Below are positions 51,791 through 60,616 of a stretch of DNA of 64,000 nt, piece after piece. The notes under the pieces were generated by a model. That model was given only the letters and a program-made list of their open reading frames with translations, was not told the origin of the DNA and searched no databases. The position numbers and the translations under genes are program-made. The stretch's first letter is position 1. Each line of letters opens with the position of its first letter. The stretch comes from CBDCFV01 sp965216425 (GTDB taxonomy: Bacteria > Chloroflexota > Dehalococcoidia > Lucifugimonadales > UBA3495), in contig CBDCFV010000005.1 of the NCBI GenBank assembly GCA_965216425.1, positions 930,001-994,000 on the forward strand. Direction: 5' to 3'.

Positions 51791-52726
51791 CTACACCAAA
51801 CTGTCTACTGCAACAGCGACGAACAGCAACATCATGTAGAGCAGTGAGTAGAGGTACAAGCGCCTGGCGTGGCGGGCCGCCCCTTTGCGCAGCAACACCC
51901 AAGCAAAGGCTATAAAAATGCCACCCAAGACCGATACCGATGCCAAGTAAACCCAGCCTACGGCGGACGTGAGCATAAGAACCAAGCTGAGGGCCACCAA
52001 GACCAATGAGTAGATGAAAATCTGCCGGACCGTGTGCGCCCGGGTAGCAACCACCGGCAGCATCGGAACTCCGGCCTGTTCGTAGTCCTTTTGGATTAGT
52101 AAGGCTAAGGCCCAGAAATGGGGCGGCGTCCAGAAAAAAATGATTGCGAACAGATGGACCGCCGCCAAGTCCACCCCGCCCGTTATGGCGGCCCAGCCAA
52201 CCATCGGCGGAAACGAACCCGCAGCCCCTCCGATGACTATGTTCTGCGGCGTCCTGCGTTTCAACCATACGGTGTAAATAAACACGTAGAACAGAGTCGC
52301 CGCCAACGTCAACGACGCCGCCAACAGGTTGACCCAGACTGTCAATATAACAAACGCCGCTACATTCAACAGGATGCCGTAAACCAGCGCGTTGACGGGA
52401 GGCACCCGGTGGCCGGGCAAGGGGCGTTCCCGGGTGCGGGACATCAGCAGGTCGATGTCCTGGTCCAAGTAATGATTGAGGGCGTTGGCACCTCCGGCGC
52501 CCAGCGCGCCCCCTGCGCACACCAGCAATACCAAGACCAGAGGCGGCCAGCCTCCCGCGGCCAGGAACATGGCCCCTACGGCAGTAATCAGCAACAGGAG
52601 AATTATGGGCGGCTTGGTTAACGACAAGTAATCGCTGACGATTTTCGCCGGAACGGAAACCTTGGCTTGGAGGGACCGGGCCCCCGCTCCGGCTGCAGCC
52701 CCGGTGACCGACGGCCGGTCAAGCAT
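51791..52726 (-). CDS. ctaB: protoheme IX farnesyltransferase (heme O synthase)
   Basis: Converts heme B to heme O on the way to heme A. 311 residues, UbiA-type with about nine TMs. The Asp-rich prenyl-diphosphate motif is NALNHYLDQDIDLLMSRT. The second conserved loop is LKRRTPQNIVIGGAAGSFPP. Its ATG at 52726 overlaps the end of ctaA by 8 bp. The gap of 267 bp before the cytochrome gene holds a promoter. Confidence 0.95.
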   Translation of the reverse strand: MLDRPSVTGAAAGAGARSLQAKVSVPAKIVSDYLSLTKPPIILLLLITAVGAMFLAAGGWPPLVLVLLVCAGGALGAGGANALNHYLDQDIDLLMSRTRERPLPGHRVPPVNALVYGILLNVAAFVILTVWVNLLAASLTLAATLFYVFIYTVWLKRRTPQNIVIGGAAGSFPPMVGWAAITGGVDLAAVHLFAIIFFWTPPHFWALALLIQKDYEQAGVPMLPVVATRAHTVRQIFIYSLVLVALSLVLMLTSAVGWVYLASVSVLGGIFIAFAWVLLRKGAARHARRLYLYSLLYMMLLFVAVAVDSLV

Positions 52727-53687
52727 GGGACACCTCGCGCGATTCGCGTGTGGGCATAGCCAGATTCAAAGCCGCCAGCACCACCATGACTCCCCACAGC
52801 AACGTGGCAAGGGACAGATGCAAAGCCCGCCATTCGGGTGGGAACTTAAGCAGGATTGTCGCGGCGCCTACGGCCACTTGCAACAGGAACAAAGCCGCCG
52901 CGCCGGAGCACAGCAGCCTCACTTGGGGCGGGCGAAACGGTCCGCGCAGTCCAGCAACCAAGGTGAATGCCAGCCCCGCTCCGACGATAACCGCAACGGC
53001 CCGGTGCGCCATGTGCACCCACGCCAGTTCGTTACCAGGAAGGAACCTCCCTTGGCACAGAGGCCAATCAGAACAGGCCGCGGTTGCTCCGGACACTGTA
53101 ACGTAAGAACCTGACATTACCAGAACGTATATTCCCAACGCGGACGCCACCACCAACACGGGAAAGTTGTCACCAGTTCCGGCGCCATTGGACAAACGCC
53201 GGACCGAGAGGGGTCCCCGGTAGGCTACTACCAACAACACTGTCAAGCAAGCCACCAGCGCCTCCGCTAACGCGAGATGCGTGGCCACAATCTTGCCAGA
53301 GAGGTGGGTTAATACAGAAGCTCCACCCAGCAACGCTTGGAACAATACCAAGACCACCGCCAGCGTCGCCGGAACAACCAACCAGGGTTGCCGCCGATGA
53401 AATAGCCAAGCGGCGACGCATGTAGCGGCAATTAGAGGCCCCAACAGCGCGGACGCAACCAACCGGTGAGAATACTCTATGATGGCCTCTAATTCCGGAG
53501 GAGGCAGGATGCCACCGTGGCATAGCGGCCAATCGGGGCAGCCCAAGCCGGACCCGGTTACCCGGACTACTCCACCCAATACCACCAAGGCAAAGGCTGA
53601 AAGCACCGTGACCAAAGTGAGAACCTGAAACCAACGTTGAGGTTTAAAAGACCCGGAGGAATACGGGACAGACCCCGTTATGGACAT
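52719..53687 (-). CDS. ctaA: heme A synthase
   Basis: Oxidises the C8 methyl of heme O to give heme A. About 322 residues in eight TMs, made of two similar halves. Each half has a CxDWPLC loop (CPDWPLCHG, CSDWPLCQG). Heme-ligand His candidates lie in EYSHRLVASALLG, THLALAEALVAC and VHMAHRAVAVIVG. ATG 53687 was preferred over TTG 53702. It opens the ctaA-ctaB pair upstream of the oxidase. Confidence 0.93.
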   Translation of the reverse strand: MSITGSVPYSSGSFKPQRWFQVLTLVTVLSAFALVVLGGVVRVTGSGLGCPDWPLCHGGILPPPELEAIIEYSHRLVASALLGPLIAATCVAAWLFHRRQPWLVVPATLAVVLVLFQALLGGASVLTHLSGKIVATHLALAEALVACLTVLLVVAYRGPLSVRRLSNGAGTGDNFPVLVVASALGIYVLVMSGSYVTVSGATAACSDWPLCQGRFLPGNELAWVHMAHRAVAVIVGAGLAFTLVAGLRGPFRPPQVRLLCSGAAALFLLQVAVGAATILLKFPPEWRALHLSLATLLWGVMVVLAALNLAMPTRESREVSHA

Positions 53688-53950
53688 GGGGGCACCCAGC
53701 AAGCCAGCATAGGTTTATCCGAGGGGCCATCAAACGGAAGGGTGCTTGTCGTGCTCAAGAGTGTAAGCCTATAGTGTCTAATTGGCGTCGGAATTAGCGG
53801 CCCTGTCCTGCCTGTTATTATGGGGCCGCAAAAGCTTTACACCCTCTATACCCTGCCTGCTCACAGGCAGGGTTCACTCGCCGGAATTCCAGCCCAAGTC
53901 AACCCCGCTTGCTCGTATTGGACCAGAAGCCGTGGGGGCAACAAAGTTTG
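53688..53950. other. divergent intergenic region between ctaA and the ABC exporter
   Basis: About 260 bp containing no supported gene. It must hold the ctaA promoter (minus) and ends in the promoter of the ABC ATPase gene (plus). A plus-strand frame from 53820 is only an upstream extension of the ATPase frame and lacks conservation. Confidence 0.4.
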
Positions 53951-53959
53951 TGATATAAT
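53951..53959 (+). promoter_or_regulatory. extended -10 promoter element of the ABC exporter
   Basis: TGATATAAT fits the extended -10 consensus exactly. The predicted start (about 53966) is only about seven bases from the ATG at 53973, so the message would be nearly leaderless. No clear -35. Confidence 0.55.
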
Positions 53960-53972
53960 TAACAATGTTATC

Positions 53973-54896
53973 ATGGATGCAGCAATCCGGGTAGAGGGCC
54001 TGGTTAAACGGTTCGGCGCCTTCACAGCCATTGACCAGGTCTCATTCGACGTGGCCCAAGGCGAGGTTTTCGGCATTCTCGGGCCAAACGGCGCTGGCAA
54101 AACTACCACACTGGAGATCATAGAGGGCCTTCAATCACCCACACAAGGACAGATATCTGTCCTTGGCCGCGACATCAAGAACCACAAGAACGCAATCAAG
54201 GCACGAATCGGCGTCCAACTCCAGTCTTCCGCCTACTACGACTTCCTTACCCTAAAAGAGATACTGGCGTTGTTGGGAAGCTTTTATCCCACCCGCACGT
54301 CCCCCGAGGCTCTCTTGCAACTCGTAGGCCTATCCGACAAGGCCAATAGCTACGTGAACCAACTCTCCGGCGGGCAGAAGCAACGCTTTACGGTGGTTGC
54401 CAGCTTGGTCAACGATCCGGAGTTGGTGATTCTGGACGAGCCCACTACCGGGTTGGACCCACAAGCCCGGCATAATCTCTGGGCATTGATCCGGGAGATA
54501 CACGACAGGGGTGTCACCTTAGTGCTTACCACCCATTACATGGAGGAAGCCCAAGCCCTCTGCGACCGGCTGGCTATAATGGACCAGGGTCGCTTGTTGG
54601 CGGTGGACTCCCCCAAGAACCTGATCGGCCGCTTGGAAGCTGCTTACACGGTGAGGCTGATGCTGGATCGGCCATTGACCGGAGAACAAGTCGATTCCCT
54701 CAACGAAAGCGTGGAGTTGGTCCAAGAGCTGGAAGGCAACAACTACCTGCTTCGGGTGAAGAATAACCCCGCAGCCCTCGGCGGCGTGTTGGAAGAACTT
54801 GCCCGTGGCAGACATAAGCCTGGAACGCTTGGAGATCTCGCCGGTAACCTTGGAGGACGTGTTCCTTGAAATGACCGGCAACGATCTGCGGGAATA
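53973..54896 (+). CDS. ABC-2 type exporter ATPase, with a 3' frameshift
   Basis: About 307 residues if the frame is corrected. Motifs: Walker A GPNGAGKTT, Q-loop VQLQSSAYYD, signature LSGGQKQR, Walker B LVILDEPTTGLDPQ and H-loop TTHYMEEAQ. As written, the frame shifts at a CCC run (54802-54804) and stops at 54869. Removing one C restores the usual ending ...VADISLERLEISPVTLEDVFLEMTGNDLRE, stopping at 54896. ATG 53973 was chosen because the ATPase fold begins there (AIRVEGLVKRFG) and a promoter abuts it. It couples with the permease at 54916. The cargo is unknown. Confidence 0.88.
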
Positions 54897-54915
54897 ACGG
54901 GTTACCGGCGTAAGA

Positions 54916-55998
54916 ATGCTGGCCTTCACTATCGCCAACCTCAAGATGATGGCCAGGAGCCGCCAAGCTACCTTTTGGGCCCTGTTCTTCCCGTTGCTTC
55001 TGGTCGTTGTTTTCGGTCTGCTGGACCTTGGCTTCCTTGGCGGAGGCAAGATAGCCGTCGCCGATTCCTCCAATAACGACGCCTCACAACAAGTACGCAG
55101 TTCGTTACAGGGCATTGCCCTTTTGGAATTTCAGGAAGACGAGGTCCCTACCACGGAGGCCCGGCTCCGTGTTGAGGCGGGCCAATGGGACTACCTGGTT
55201 ATTATTCCCGATGGCTTCGGCGGCCCGGGACAGGAGCCAGGACTTCCTGTCCCGGTTATCCTGCTACAAAACAACAGGGACCCGCAGCGCAACCAACTTA
55301 TGCAGGGAGTAGTCCGCAACCTGGTGGCCGAAGCCCAACCGGCCAGCCTGCGCGCCGACCTGTCCCTCCTGTTGCAAACTGAAGAAGTGGAAACCGTCGA
55401 GATTACCTACTTCGACGTGGTGCTGATGGGCCTTATCGGCATGGCTATAATGACCAACTCCATCATCTCCATCGCCGTCCGGGTCAGCACCTACCGCAAT
55501 AACTCCATCCTGAAGCGCCTGCTCGTGACCCCATTGCCAATCTGGAAGTACTTTGCCAGCGAAATCGCCGCTCACTTGGTGCTGGCGATGTTCCAAGCGG
55601 TTGTGATCCTGGCGGTAGGGGTATTTGTGTTCGGCGCCAGGATACACGGCAACCCCCTCTGGATTTTTGTGGTAGTACCTCTCGCCAGCTTGGTGTTCCT
55701 GAACATCGGGTTCATCCTGTCCGCTTGGGCGAGAACGCCGGCAGCGGCGTCCGGGATGGGGAACGCCATAGCCCTGCCCATGATGTTTGTCGCCGGCACT
55801 TTCTTTCCCACTTCCATGTTCCCTTGGGTGCTGCCTCAAATCAGCGAGGCCCTGCCGCTGGCACCAATGCTGACGGCCCTCAGGTTGGTGGCGATTGAAG
55901 GGTCTCCATTGTGGGAGGCATGGCCGCAGTTAGCCATGCTGGGCGGATGGGTGGCTGCTACCGCTTTGATCGCGATACGGGTGTTCCGGTTCAGCTGA
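54916..55998 (+). CDS. ABC-2 type exporter permease
   Basis: 360 residues: an N-terminal TM (TFWALFFPLLLVVVFGLL), a large extracytoplasmic loop (about residues 35-165), and five C-terminal TMs with NSILKRLLVTPLPIWKYFASEI and LALPMMFVAGTFFP-type ABC-2 features. It follows the ATPase gene by 19 bp (corrected end). The substrate (drug, lipid or polysaccharide) is unknown. Confidence 0.9.
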   Translation: MLAFTIANLKMMARSRQATFWALFFPLLLVVVFGLLDLGFLGGGKIAVADSSNNDASQQVRSSLQGIALLEFQEDEVPTTEARLRVEAGQWDYLVIIPDGFGGPGQEPGLPVPVILLQNNRDPQRNQLMQGVVRNLVAEAQPASLRADLSLLLQTEEVETVEITYFDVVLMGLIGMAIMTNSIISIAVRVSTYRNNSILKRLLVTPLPIWKYFASEIAAHLVLAMFQAVVILAVGVFVFGARIHGNPLWIFVVVPLASLVFLNIGFILSAWARTPAAASGMGNAIALPMMFVAGTFFPTSMFPWVLPQISEALPLAPMLTALRLVAIEGSPLWEAWPQLAMLGGWVAATALIAIRVFRFS

Positions 55999-56006
55999 AG
56001 GCGCGA

Positions 56007-56348
56007 TTGTTGCGCCGTGGAACCATTACGAATGGTCTTCCCAAGTGGTTACCGGCCCTGGGCCTTGGGCTTGCGGTTGTTGCGCTGGCGTTGACGGCAT
56101 CTTGCGACGGAAAAGAAAAGGTTGAGAACGTCCGGGGGATTGTGGTGGAGGTGGTCGGCAGAAACCTGCTGGAGGTCGAGACCTTACGGGTCCGGAGCCA
56201 GGACGGAAAGACCTGGACCTTCACCACCGACGCCCCCTTGCCGTTCACAGCATCGCACCTGCGGGAACATCAACTCTTCGGCCAGACGGTGCAGGTCTTC
56301 TTCATCAAGCGGGACGGGCGGTTGGTAGCGGTTGACGTTGCCGACTGA
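56007..56348 (+). CDS. small lipoprotein downstream of the ABC exporter
   Basis: 113 residues from TTG 56007, preceded by GAAGG. The signal segment LPALGLGLAVVALALTASC has a lipobox. The mature ~75 residues form a beta-rich domain (GIVVEVVGRNLLEVETLRVR, KTWTFTTDAPLPF) that ends VFFIKRDGRLVAVDVAD. The family was not recognised with certainty. It is eight bases after the permease stop, so it belongs to the exporter operon. Confidence 0.65.
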   Translation: MLRRGTITNGLPKWLPALGLGLAVVALALTASCDGKEKVENVRGIVVEVVGRNLLEVETLRVRSQDGKTWTFTTDAPLPFTASHLREHQLFGQTVQVFFIKRDGRLVAVDVAD

Positions 56349-56425
56349 TGGCCCCCACTCCCGTCGTTTCCCTGAGGGAGAGGGCATTTTCTGACACCTT
56401 TCGAGTCCGGTAGACCGGAGTTGGG

Positions 56426-57322
56426 TTACAACACTTCTCGCAAGGCTTCCTCGATTATGTCCGCCGACGTGAACTGCTCAAACTTGGCGCGGACCATGCC
56501 GTCTTTGTCTATTACGAAAGTCCACGGCTCGGTCGGCAGGTTCCACTCCTCCACCGCCGGGACCGTTTCGGCCAAAGCCCGGTCGCCCTCTATGAGGTGC
56601 GGGTCTTTGAACACCTCGACGTGGATAAAGTTGGCTTCACCGGGGAATTTATCCTTAACTTGCGAAAGGACCGCCACCTGCGGGCCGCAGGTGGCGCTGA
56701 CGCAAAACGCCGGGGTTGCAAAGACCACCACCAGCGGCTTCCCCTCGTCCAAGGCCTGATGCACCGATAGCCGATACAGGTCCGCATCCGGGATGGTGGC
56801 GCTGGTTATCGTGCCAAGGTCATCCACTTCTCCGGCAGTGGGCGTAACACTGCGGGGAGCAAGGTCGCCCAAGGCGGGCGTGGCCGTTTTGTCCTTGACC
56901 TGGACCGCTCCTTGGGCCTCGACAGCTTTGCCGTCGGCAGTCGATGTTGTGACCTCCAACCGCCAGAATCCCGGTTCGTCGAAGTCAATGGTGGCGGCGA
57001 ACACGCCCTGAGGTCCGGTTGGCCACTGTATAAAGCCGGCTGCCGCGCTGCCGCGCGGTTCCCCCGGCGCATCACCCGGGGGCAGAAAAACCGTCTGCAC
57101 TTGGGCTTGATCGCTGCGAACGGGCATACCCTCCACATCCACCAAGCCAAATACAACCCGATTGCTGCCTTGGGCCAAGTCTTGAGTAACGACCACGACG
57201 CCGTATTCAGGGTGGGCGGGAACAGCCGGACTGGCGCAAGCCGACGCTATGAGTAAAAGCAGTCCCAATACCACATAGATTCCCGCCTTCGCGGGAATGA
57301 CAGACAGCCTTGTAAGGACCAT
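56426..57322 (-). CDS. thioredoxin-like lipoprotein with REP-derived signal region
   Basis: About 298 residues from ATG 57322. The N-terminal signal reads LSVIPAKAGIYVVLGLLLLIASAC. The VIPAKAGI stretch is the translation of a REP-like repeat (57278-57302) and supplies the n-region before the hydrophobic core and lipobox. A beta-rich domain follows (residues 35-170), then a thioredoxin/TlpA-like domain with FATPAFCVSATCGPQ (CxxxxC in place of CxxC) and a VIDKDGMVRAKFE end. Probably an extracytoplasmic redox protein; the partner is unknown. It is convergent with the small lipoprotein gene. Confidence 0.78.
   Translation of the reverse strand: MVLTRLSVIPAKAGIYVVLGLLLLIASACASPAVPAHPEYGVVVVTQDLAQGSNRVVFGLVDVEGMPVRSDQAQVQTVFLPPGDAPGEPRGSAAAGFIQWPTGPQGVFAATIDFDEPGFWRLEVTTSTADGKAVEAQGAVQVKDKTATPALGDLAPRSVTPTAGEVDDLGTITSATIPDADLYRLSVHQALDEGKPLVVVFATPAFCVSATCGPQVAVLSQVKDKFPGEANFIHVEVFKDPHLIEGDRALAETVPAVEEWNLPTEPWTFVIDKDGMVRAKFEQFTSADIIEEALREVL
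57278..57302. repeat. REP-like repeat inside a coding sequence
   Basis: The core TTCCCGCCTTCGCGGGAA lies within the start of the thioredoxin-like gene and is translated on the minus strand as VIPAKAGI. This is the only copy in the window that clearly lies inside a gene. Confidence 0.85.
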
Positions 57323-57420
57323 GTATGAGGTATGCACGTTACGTATTTTCATAGCAATAATGGAATGGCGGGAATGACACATTCAACATAGCAATGACGG
57401 AAGGGACTGAGGTAACACAT

Positions 57421-58908
57421 TTAAGCAGTAACGCCGTCATCGCCACCCTTCGCATGTTCATGTTCGTTAAAACCGGCTTGTGGGCGGGCAGCCTCTTGCC
57501 GCACACAGAGTTGTATCAGGGGATTGATTTGGGGTAAATCCTCCAAGGTGGACACGGTTTCCACTATGGCTTGCAACTGCTCCCTGGGCCAATGCATGTC
57601 CTGGAACCACTCGCTTATGCGGCTGGTCTCGGTGTCCAATCCCCACTCCATCTCGTTGCCTTGGTACTCACCCTGATATGCGGTACCGTCCACCATTTGT
57701 ATCGAAATACGCGGGGCGAAGGCCAACCGGTCTTTGTGACCGATGACTTCCACTTTTTTGAGCAGGTCCATCACTTCCCTGTCCTGGGCCGTGGATTGAC
57801 CACTTGGGCGGTCCTGGGGATCGATACGCTGCATCAGCGGGGGATAGGACCCGTGGACGAAAGTGTAAGCCGCGAAGTAATGGGTAGTGCCCACTCCCGG
57901 AGAACTGCGCTGCGGGCTGGGGAAGGCCGGAGATGGATAGGTGGTCTCCAGCCAGTTCATATCGATAGTGATACGCTGCACGTCTCTGGACGCCAGTTGG
58001 TGCCGGGTGCACATCTGGGTCATCAGGTCGATAACCGGGCAATTGTAGCCCGCCGTCGGGTACATCTTGGGGGTTACGTGCATCAACTCCCACCGGGAGC
58101 CCAACCCGGAAACCACGCTGGAAAGCTCAACGTGATTGGGCCCTTGGAACACGTAAGACAGTTCTCCCCGGTTATTGCCGGTGAAAGCGTTGTAAAATCC
58201 CGCGTCACCTTCCAGGGAGGCTTCTGAACCGCGGACGTCCTCTTGCGCCAGCAGCGCCGCCATGATGCCGTTTCGGGTGGCGTTGGGCTCGTGATACAGC
58301 ATTTCCTGGCCGCCGCCGCTGGGCCCTTGGGTAGTGCCCCCGGTGAAGGTGCAGGCCAAGGCTATGGCAGTGACCATACGGTCTTCGGTGAGCTGCAAAA
58401 GCTTTCCTGTAGCGATGGCGGCGCCCAGCGTTCCGTACACCGGGCTGGACCGGAAACCCCGAGCTTGGGTGGACGGGATGAAATCTCCGGCGATGCGCGC
58501 CTCCACCTCGTAAGCCGCCGCCATCGCGGTAAGGAACTCTTTCCCGGTGTTTCCCCCAAGCTCGGCGGTGGCCAGCGCGGAAGGAATGACGCATGGGCCG
58601 GGGTGAATCAACATCCGGTACGAGTCGGACTGGTTGGTTACGTGCATCAGCTTGCTGTTGGCGAAGGCCGCTCCGCAGCGGCTCGCCCGGCCCCCATCGG
58701 CCAGGATAGTCGCCCCCGCAGGGTTGCTTTCTTCGGCTTTGGCCAAGTTGATGGCAGCCTTTCCGTGATGGGTTTCCGCTCCCACCAAAGAGACCACCGC
58801 TGCATGAAGCAGGGAAGCCTTTACCTTGTCCACGGCCTCCGGCGGCATGTCGTCGTAAGTAAGGTTGGACAGGAATTTAGAGAAGGTCCGGCTAAGAGAA
58901 TCGGGCAT
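57421..58908 (-). CDS. MmgE/PrpD family protein
   Basis: 495 residues, all-alpha N-terminal plus alpha/beta C-terminal domain as in 2-methylcitrate dehydratase and cis-aconitate decarboxylase relatives. Family segments: KVKASLLHAAVVSLVGAETHHG, TILADGGRASRCGAAFANSKLMHV (substrate entrance), YRMLIHPGPCVIPSALATAEL, and VTPKMYPTAGYNCPVIDLM. It could dehydrate or isomerise a tricarboxylic or related acid; the substrate is not determined. ATG 58908 was preferred over GTG 58917 because GGAG lies 8 nt upstream. Confidence 0.85.
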   Translation of the reverse strand: MPDSLSRTFSKFLSNLTYDDMPPEAVDKVKASLLHAAVVSLVGAETHHGKAAINLAKAEESNPAGATILADGGRASRCGAAFANSKLMHVTNQSDSYRMLIHPGPCVIPSALATAELGGNTGKEFLTAMAAAYEVEARIAGDFIPSTQARGFRSSPVYGTLGAAIATGKLLQLTEDRMVTAIALACTFTGGTTQGPSGGGQEMLYHEPNATRNGIMAALLAQEDVRGSEASLEGDAGFYNAFTGNNRGELSYVFQGPNHVELSSVVSGLGSRWELMHVTPKMYPTAGYNCPVIDLMTQMCTRHQLASRDVQRITIDMNWLETTYPSPAFPSPQRSSPGVGTTHYFAAYTFVHGSYPPLMQRIDPQDRPSGQSTAQDREVMDLLKKVEVIGHKDRLAFAPRISIQMVDGTAYQGEYQGNEMEWGLDTETSRISEWFQDMHWPREQLQAIVETVSTLEDLPQINPLIQLCVRQEAARPQAGFNEHEHAKGGDDGVTA

Positions 58909-58972
58909 GTTATCCACTCCGGCGCCAGGGTTTCAAGCCCCGGTCTTTGAGGACGGATATGGGAACGAGGCG

Positions 58973-59773
58973 TCAGGAATCCTTCAGGCTCCTGGCGAAG
59001 TCCAGCCACACCCGTGCGCAGGGAACGGGAAGTATGTGCTGGACGAACCCGGTAACTCCCGGGAACACCACCCGGCGGGCGTTTGGAAACAACTCTGACG
59101 CCCCGCGAAAGTCCCCCAAGACCTCCTCCCGCAAGCTTGCAGCAGCCAGGATGAGGGTGGGCGTTTGGACGTTCTTCAACAACGGGCCCAAGTCTCCGCC
59201 GGCGTTGCGCTGAAAGCCGCTTACCACGCTGGCGGGGGTGGCGGCCATCTGCGCCGCGTACCATCGAATGTAGGCAGGATCCACCATCTGAGGGTCCAAG
59301 CGACGGGTGATGGTGCTTTCAACCCAAGCGGCAACCCCTTCACGATCGATCAGGTCGGCGCTTTCCGCATGGTGAGGGTCCTGGAAGTTTGTCGGGGAGG
59401 TGCAGGCGGTAAGCGAGTGCAACCGCTCCTGGTGAAGCGTGGCGAACCGCATGGAAATGGAGCCGCCGACCGTCTCGCCGATGAGATGGAATTTGTCCAA
59501 TTCCAGCTGGTCGGCGACTTGAAGAAGGTCGTTAGCAAAGTTGTCGATAGCCCACGGATAGCCCGGTTCCGGTACCGTGGATTGCCCCATGCCGCGCATA
59601 TCGAACCGGACCACCCGGTAATGCCTTGCCAGAACGGGCATCCAGCCAAACCACATTTTGTGGTTCTTGGCCATGCCATGATGCAAGAGCACCGTCTCCG
59701 GCTTGGTCCAGGGATCGGTGAAGTCGTCTATTTTGTAGAAAAGCTCGGCCCCATCATCCAATCGCACATTCAT
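58973..59773 (-). CDS. alpha/beta hydrolase
   Basis: 266 residues. The core has VLLHHGMAKNHKMW, RFDMRGMGQST and the elbow LIGETVGGSISMRFA. The usual Gly-x-Ser-x-Gly reads GETVG, so the nucleophile position is Thr or altered; Asp and His residues follow in the C-terminal half (QTPTLILAAASLREE, FVQHILPVPCA). ATG 59773 has GGGAGG upstream. The family includes lactonases and esterases of aromatic pathways, which fits the CMD-like neighbour (inference). Confidence 0.78.
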   Translation of the reverse strand: MNVRLDDGAELFYKIDDFTDPWTKPETVLLHHGMAKNHKMWFGWMPVLARHYRVVRFDMRGMGQSTVPEPGYPWAIDNFANDLLQVADQLELDKFHLIGETVGGSISMRFATLHQERLHSLTACTSPTNFQDPHHAESADLIDREGVAAWVESTITRRLDPQMVDPAYIRWYAAQMAATPASVVSGFQRNAGGDLGPLLKNVQTPTLILAAASLREEVLGDFRGASELFPNARRVVFPGVTGFVQHILPVPCARVWLDFARSLKDS

Positions 59774-59821
59774 GGCGGCCTCCCTGAGTGGCCAGTAACC
59801 GACCACCAGCCATTGATGAGT

Positions 59822-60616
59822 CTATATTGAGATTCCCTGCTCCACGAAAACCGATCTGGCAACCCGCATGGCGGTGCGGCTGGTGACAAACCCGCCGTAG
59901 AGCACCACTTGGATGAAGATTTCCATGATTTCAGTGGGGGTCATGCCGATCTGGAGAGCCCCTTGGATGCGGGAACGAATCTGCCGGTCGTACTGTCCGA
60001 GGACGGTCATGGCCGAGAGGGCGCATATAGCGCGGTCCTTGGAGTCCAAGTGGGGCCGTGTGTTGATGGCGCCCCAATGATACTCAACGATCAGCTTGTC
60101 AAGCTCTTCCTCCGGCGAGCCCGGCGGGATTGGCATCGCCGGGGGGCCCAAGACCTCGTCCCGCTTCTGATGCCCTATCTCGTGCAGGTCTTCGAGTGAC
60201 ATCTTCGTGTCGTAGACCAAGGTCGGAGTATATTGGATGCCCCGCTCTTCGAAGATTTCCTTGGCGGTGTTTATCGCGGCCTCCACCGCCGGGACTCCTA
60301 CGTAGAAGGTCAATTGGATAAGCACTTCCACCACCTGATCGGGTTTCAACCCCAGGTTCAACCCCCGCTCAATGGTCCGGCGCAGTAGCGACAGTTGCCC
60401 CAAGGCCATCAGGGCAGATATGGTGCAGATTACCCGGCTTTCCGTGGAGAGCCCCGGGCGGCTCCATATGGAGCCGAACAAACACTCGTCTATGATCCGC
60501 TTCAAGTCCGGGGCAAGCTGGTCGATGCCGGGTACCGCGAAATGGCTCGCATCGCCGGCTGCCATTGCGACCCGCATGGCCTGTCCTTTCTCGAATCTCT
60601 CGTCCAAAGAAGTCAA
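59822..60616 (-). CDS. carboxymuconolactone decarboxylase-like protein, two domains
   Basis: 264 residues with two CMD repeats: LFGSIWSRPGLSTESRVICTISALMALGQ (residues 47-125) and YHWGAINTRPHLDSKDRAICALSAMTVLGQ (about 180-255). It lacks the AhpD-type CxxC. In CMD proteins this scaffold acts on gamma-carboxymuconolactone or related compounds; here the substrate is unknown. The start is TTG 60616 with AAGGAGG upstream. It is the first gene of a minus-strand set with the alpha/beta hydrolase and MmgE/PrpD. Confidence 0.85.
   Translation of the reverse strand: MTSLDERFEKGQAMRVAMAAGDASHFAVPGIDQLAPDLKRIIDECLFGSIWSRPGLSTESRVICTISALMALGQLSLLRRTIERGLNLGLKPDQVVEVLIQLTFYVGVPAVEAAINTAKEIFEERGIQYTPTLVYDTKMSLEDLHEIGHQKRDEVLGPPAMPIPPGSPEEELDKLIVEYHWGAINTRPHLDSKDRAICALSAMTVLGQYDRQIRSRIQGALQIGMTPTEIMEIFIQVVLYGGFVTSRTAMRVARSVFVEQGISI

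Noticed and set aside
59822..60616. AhpD-type peroxidase
   Set aside because: The protein has the CMD fold pattern but lacks the CxxC pair required for AhpD activity.
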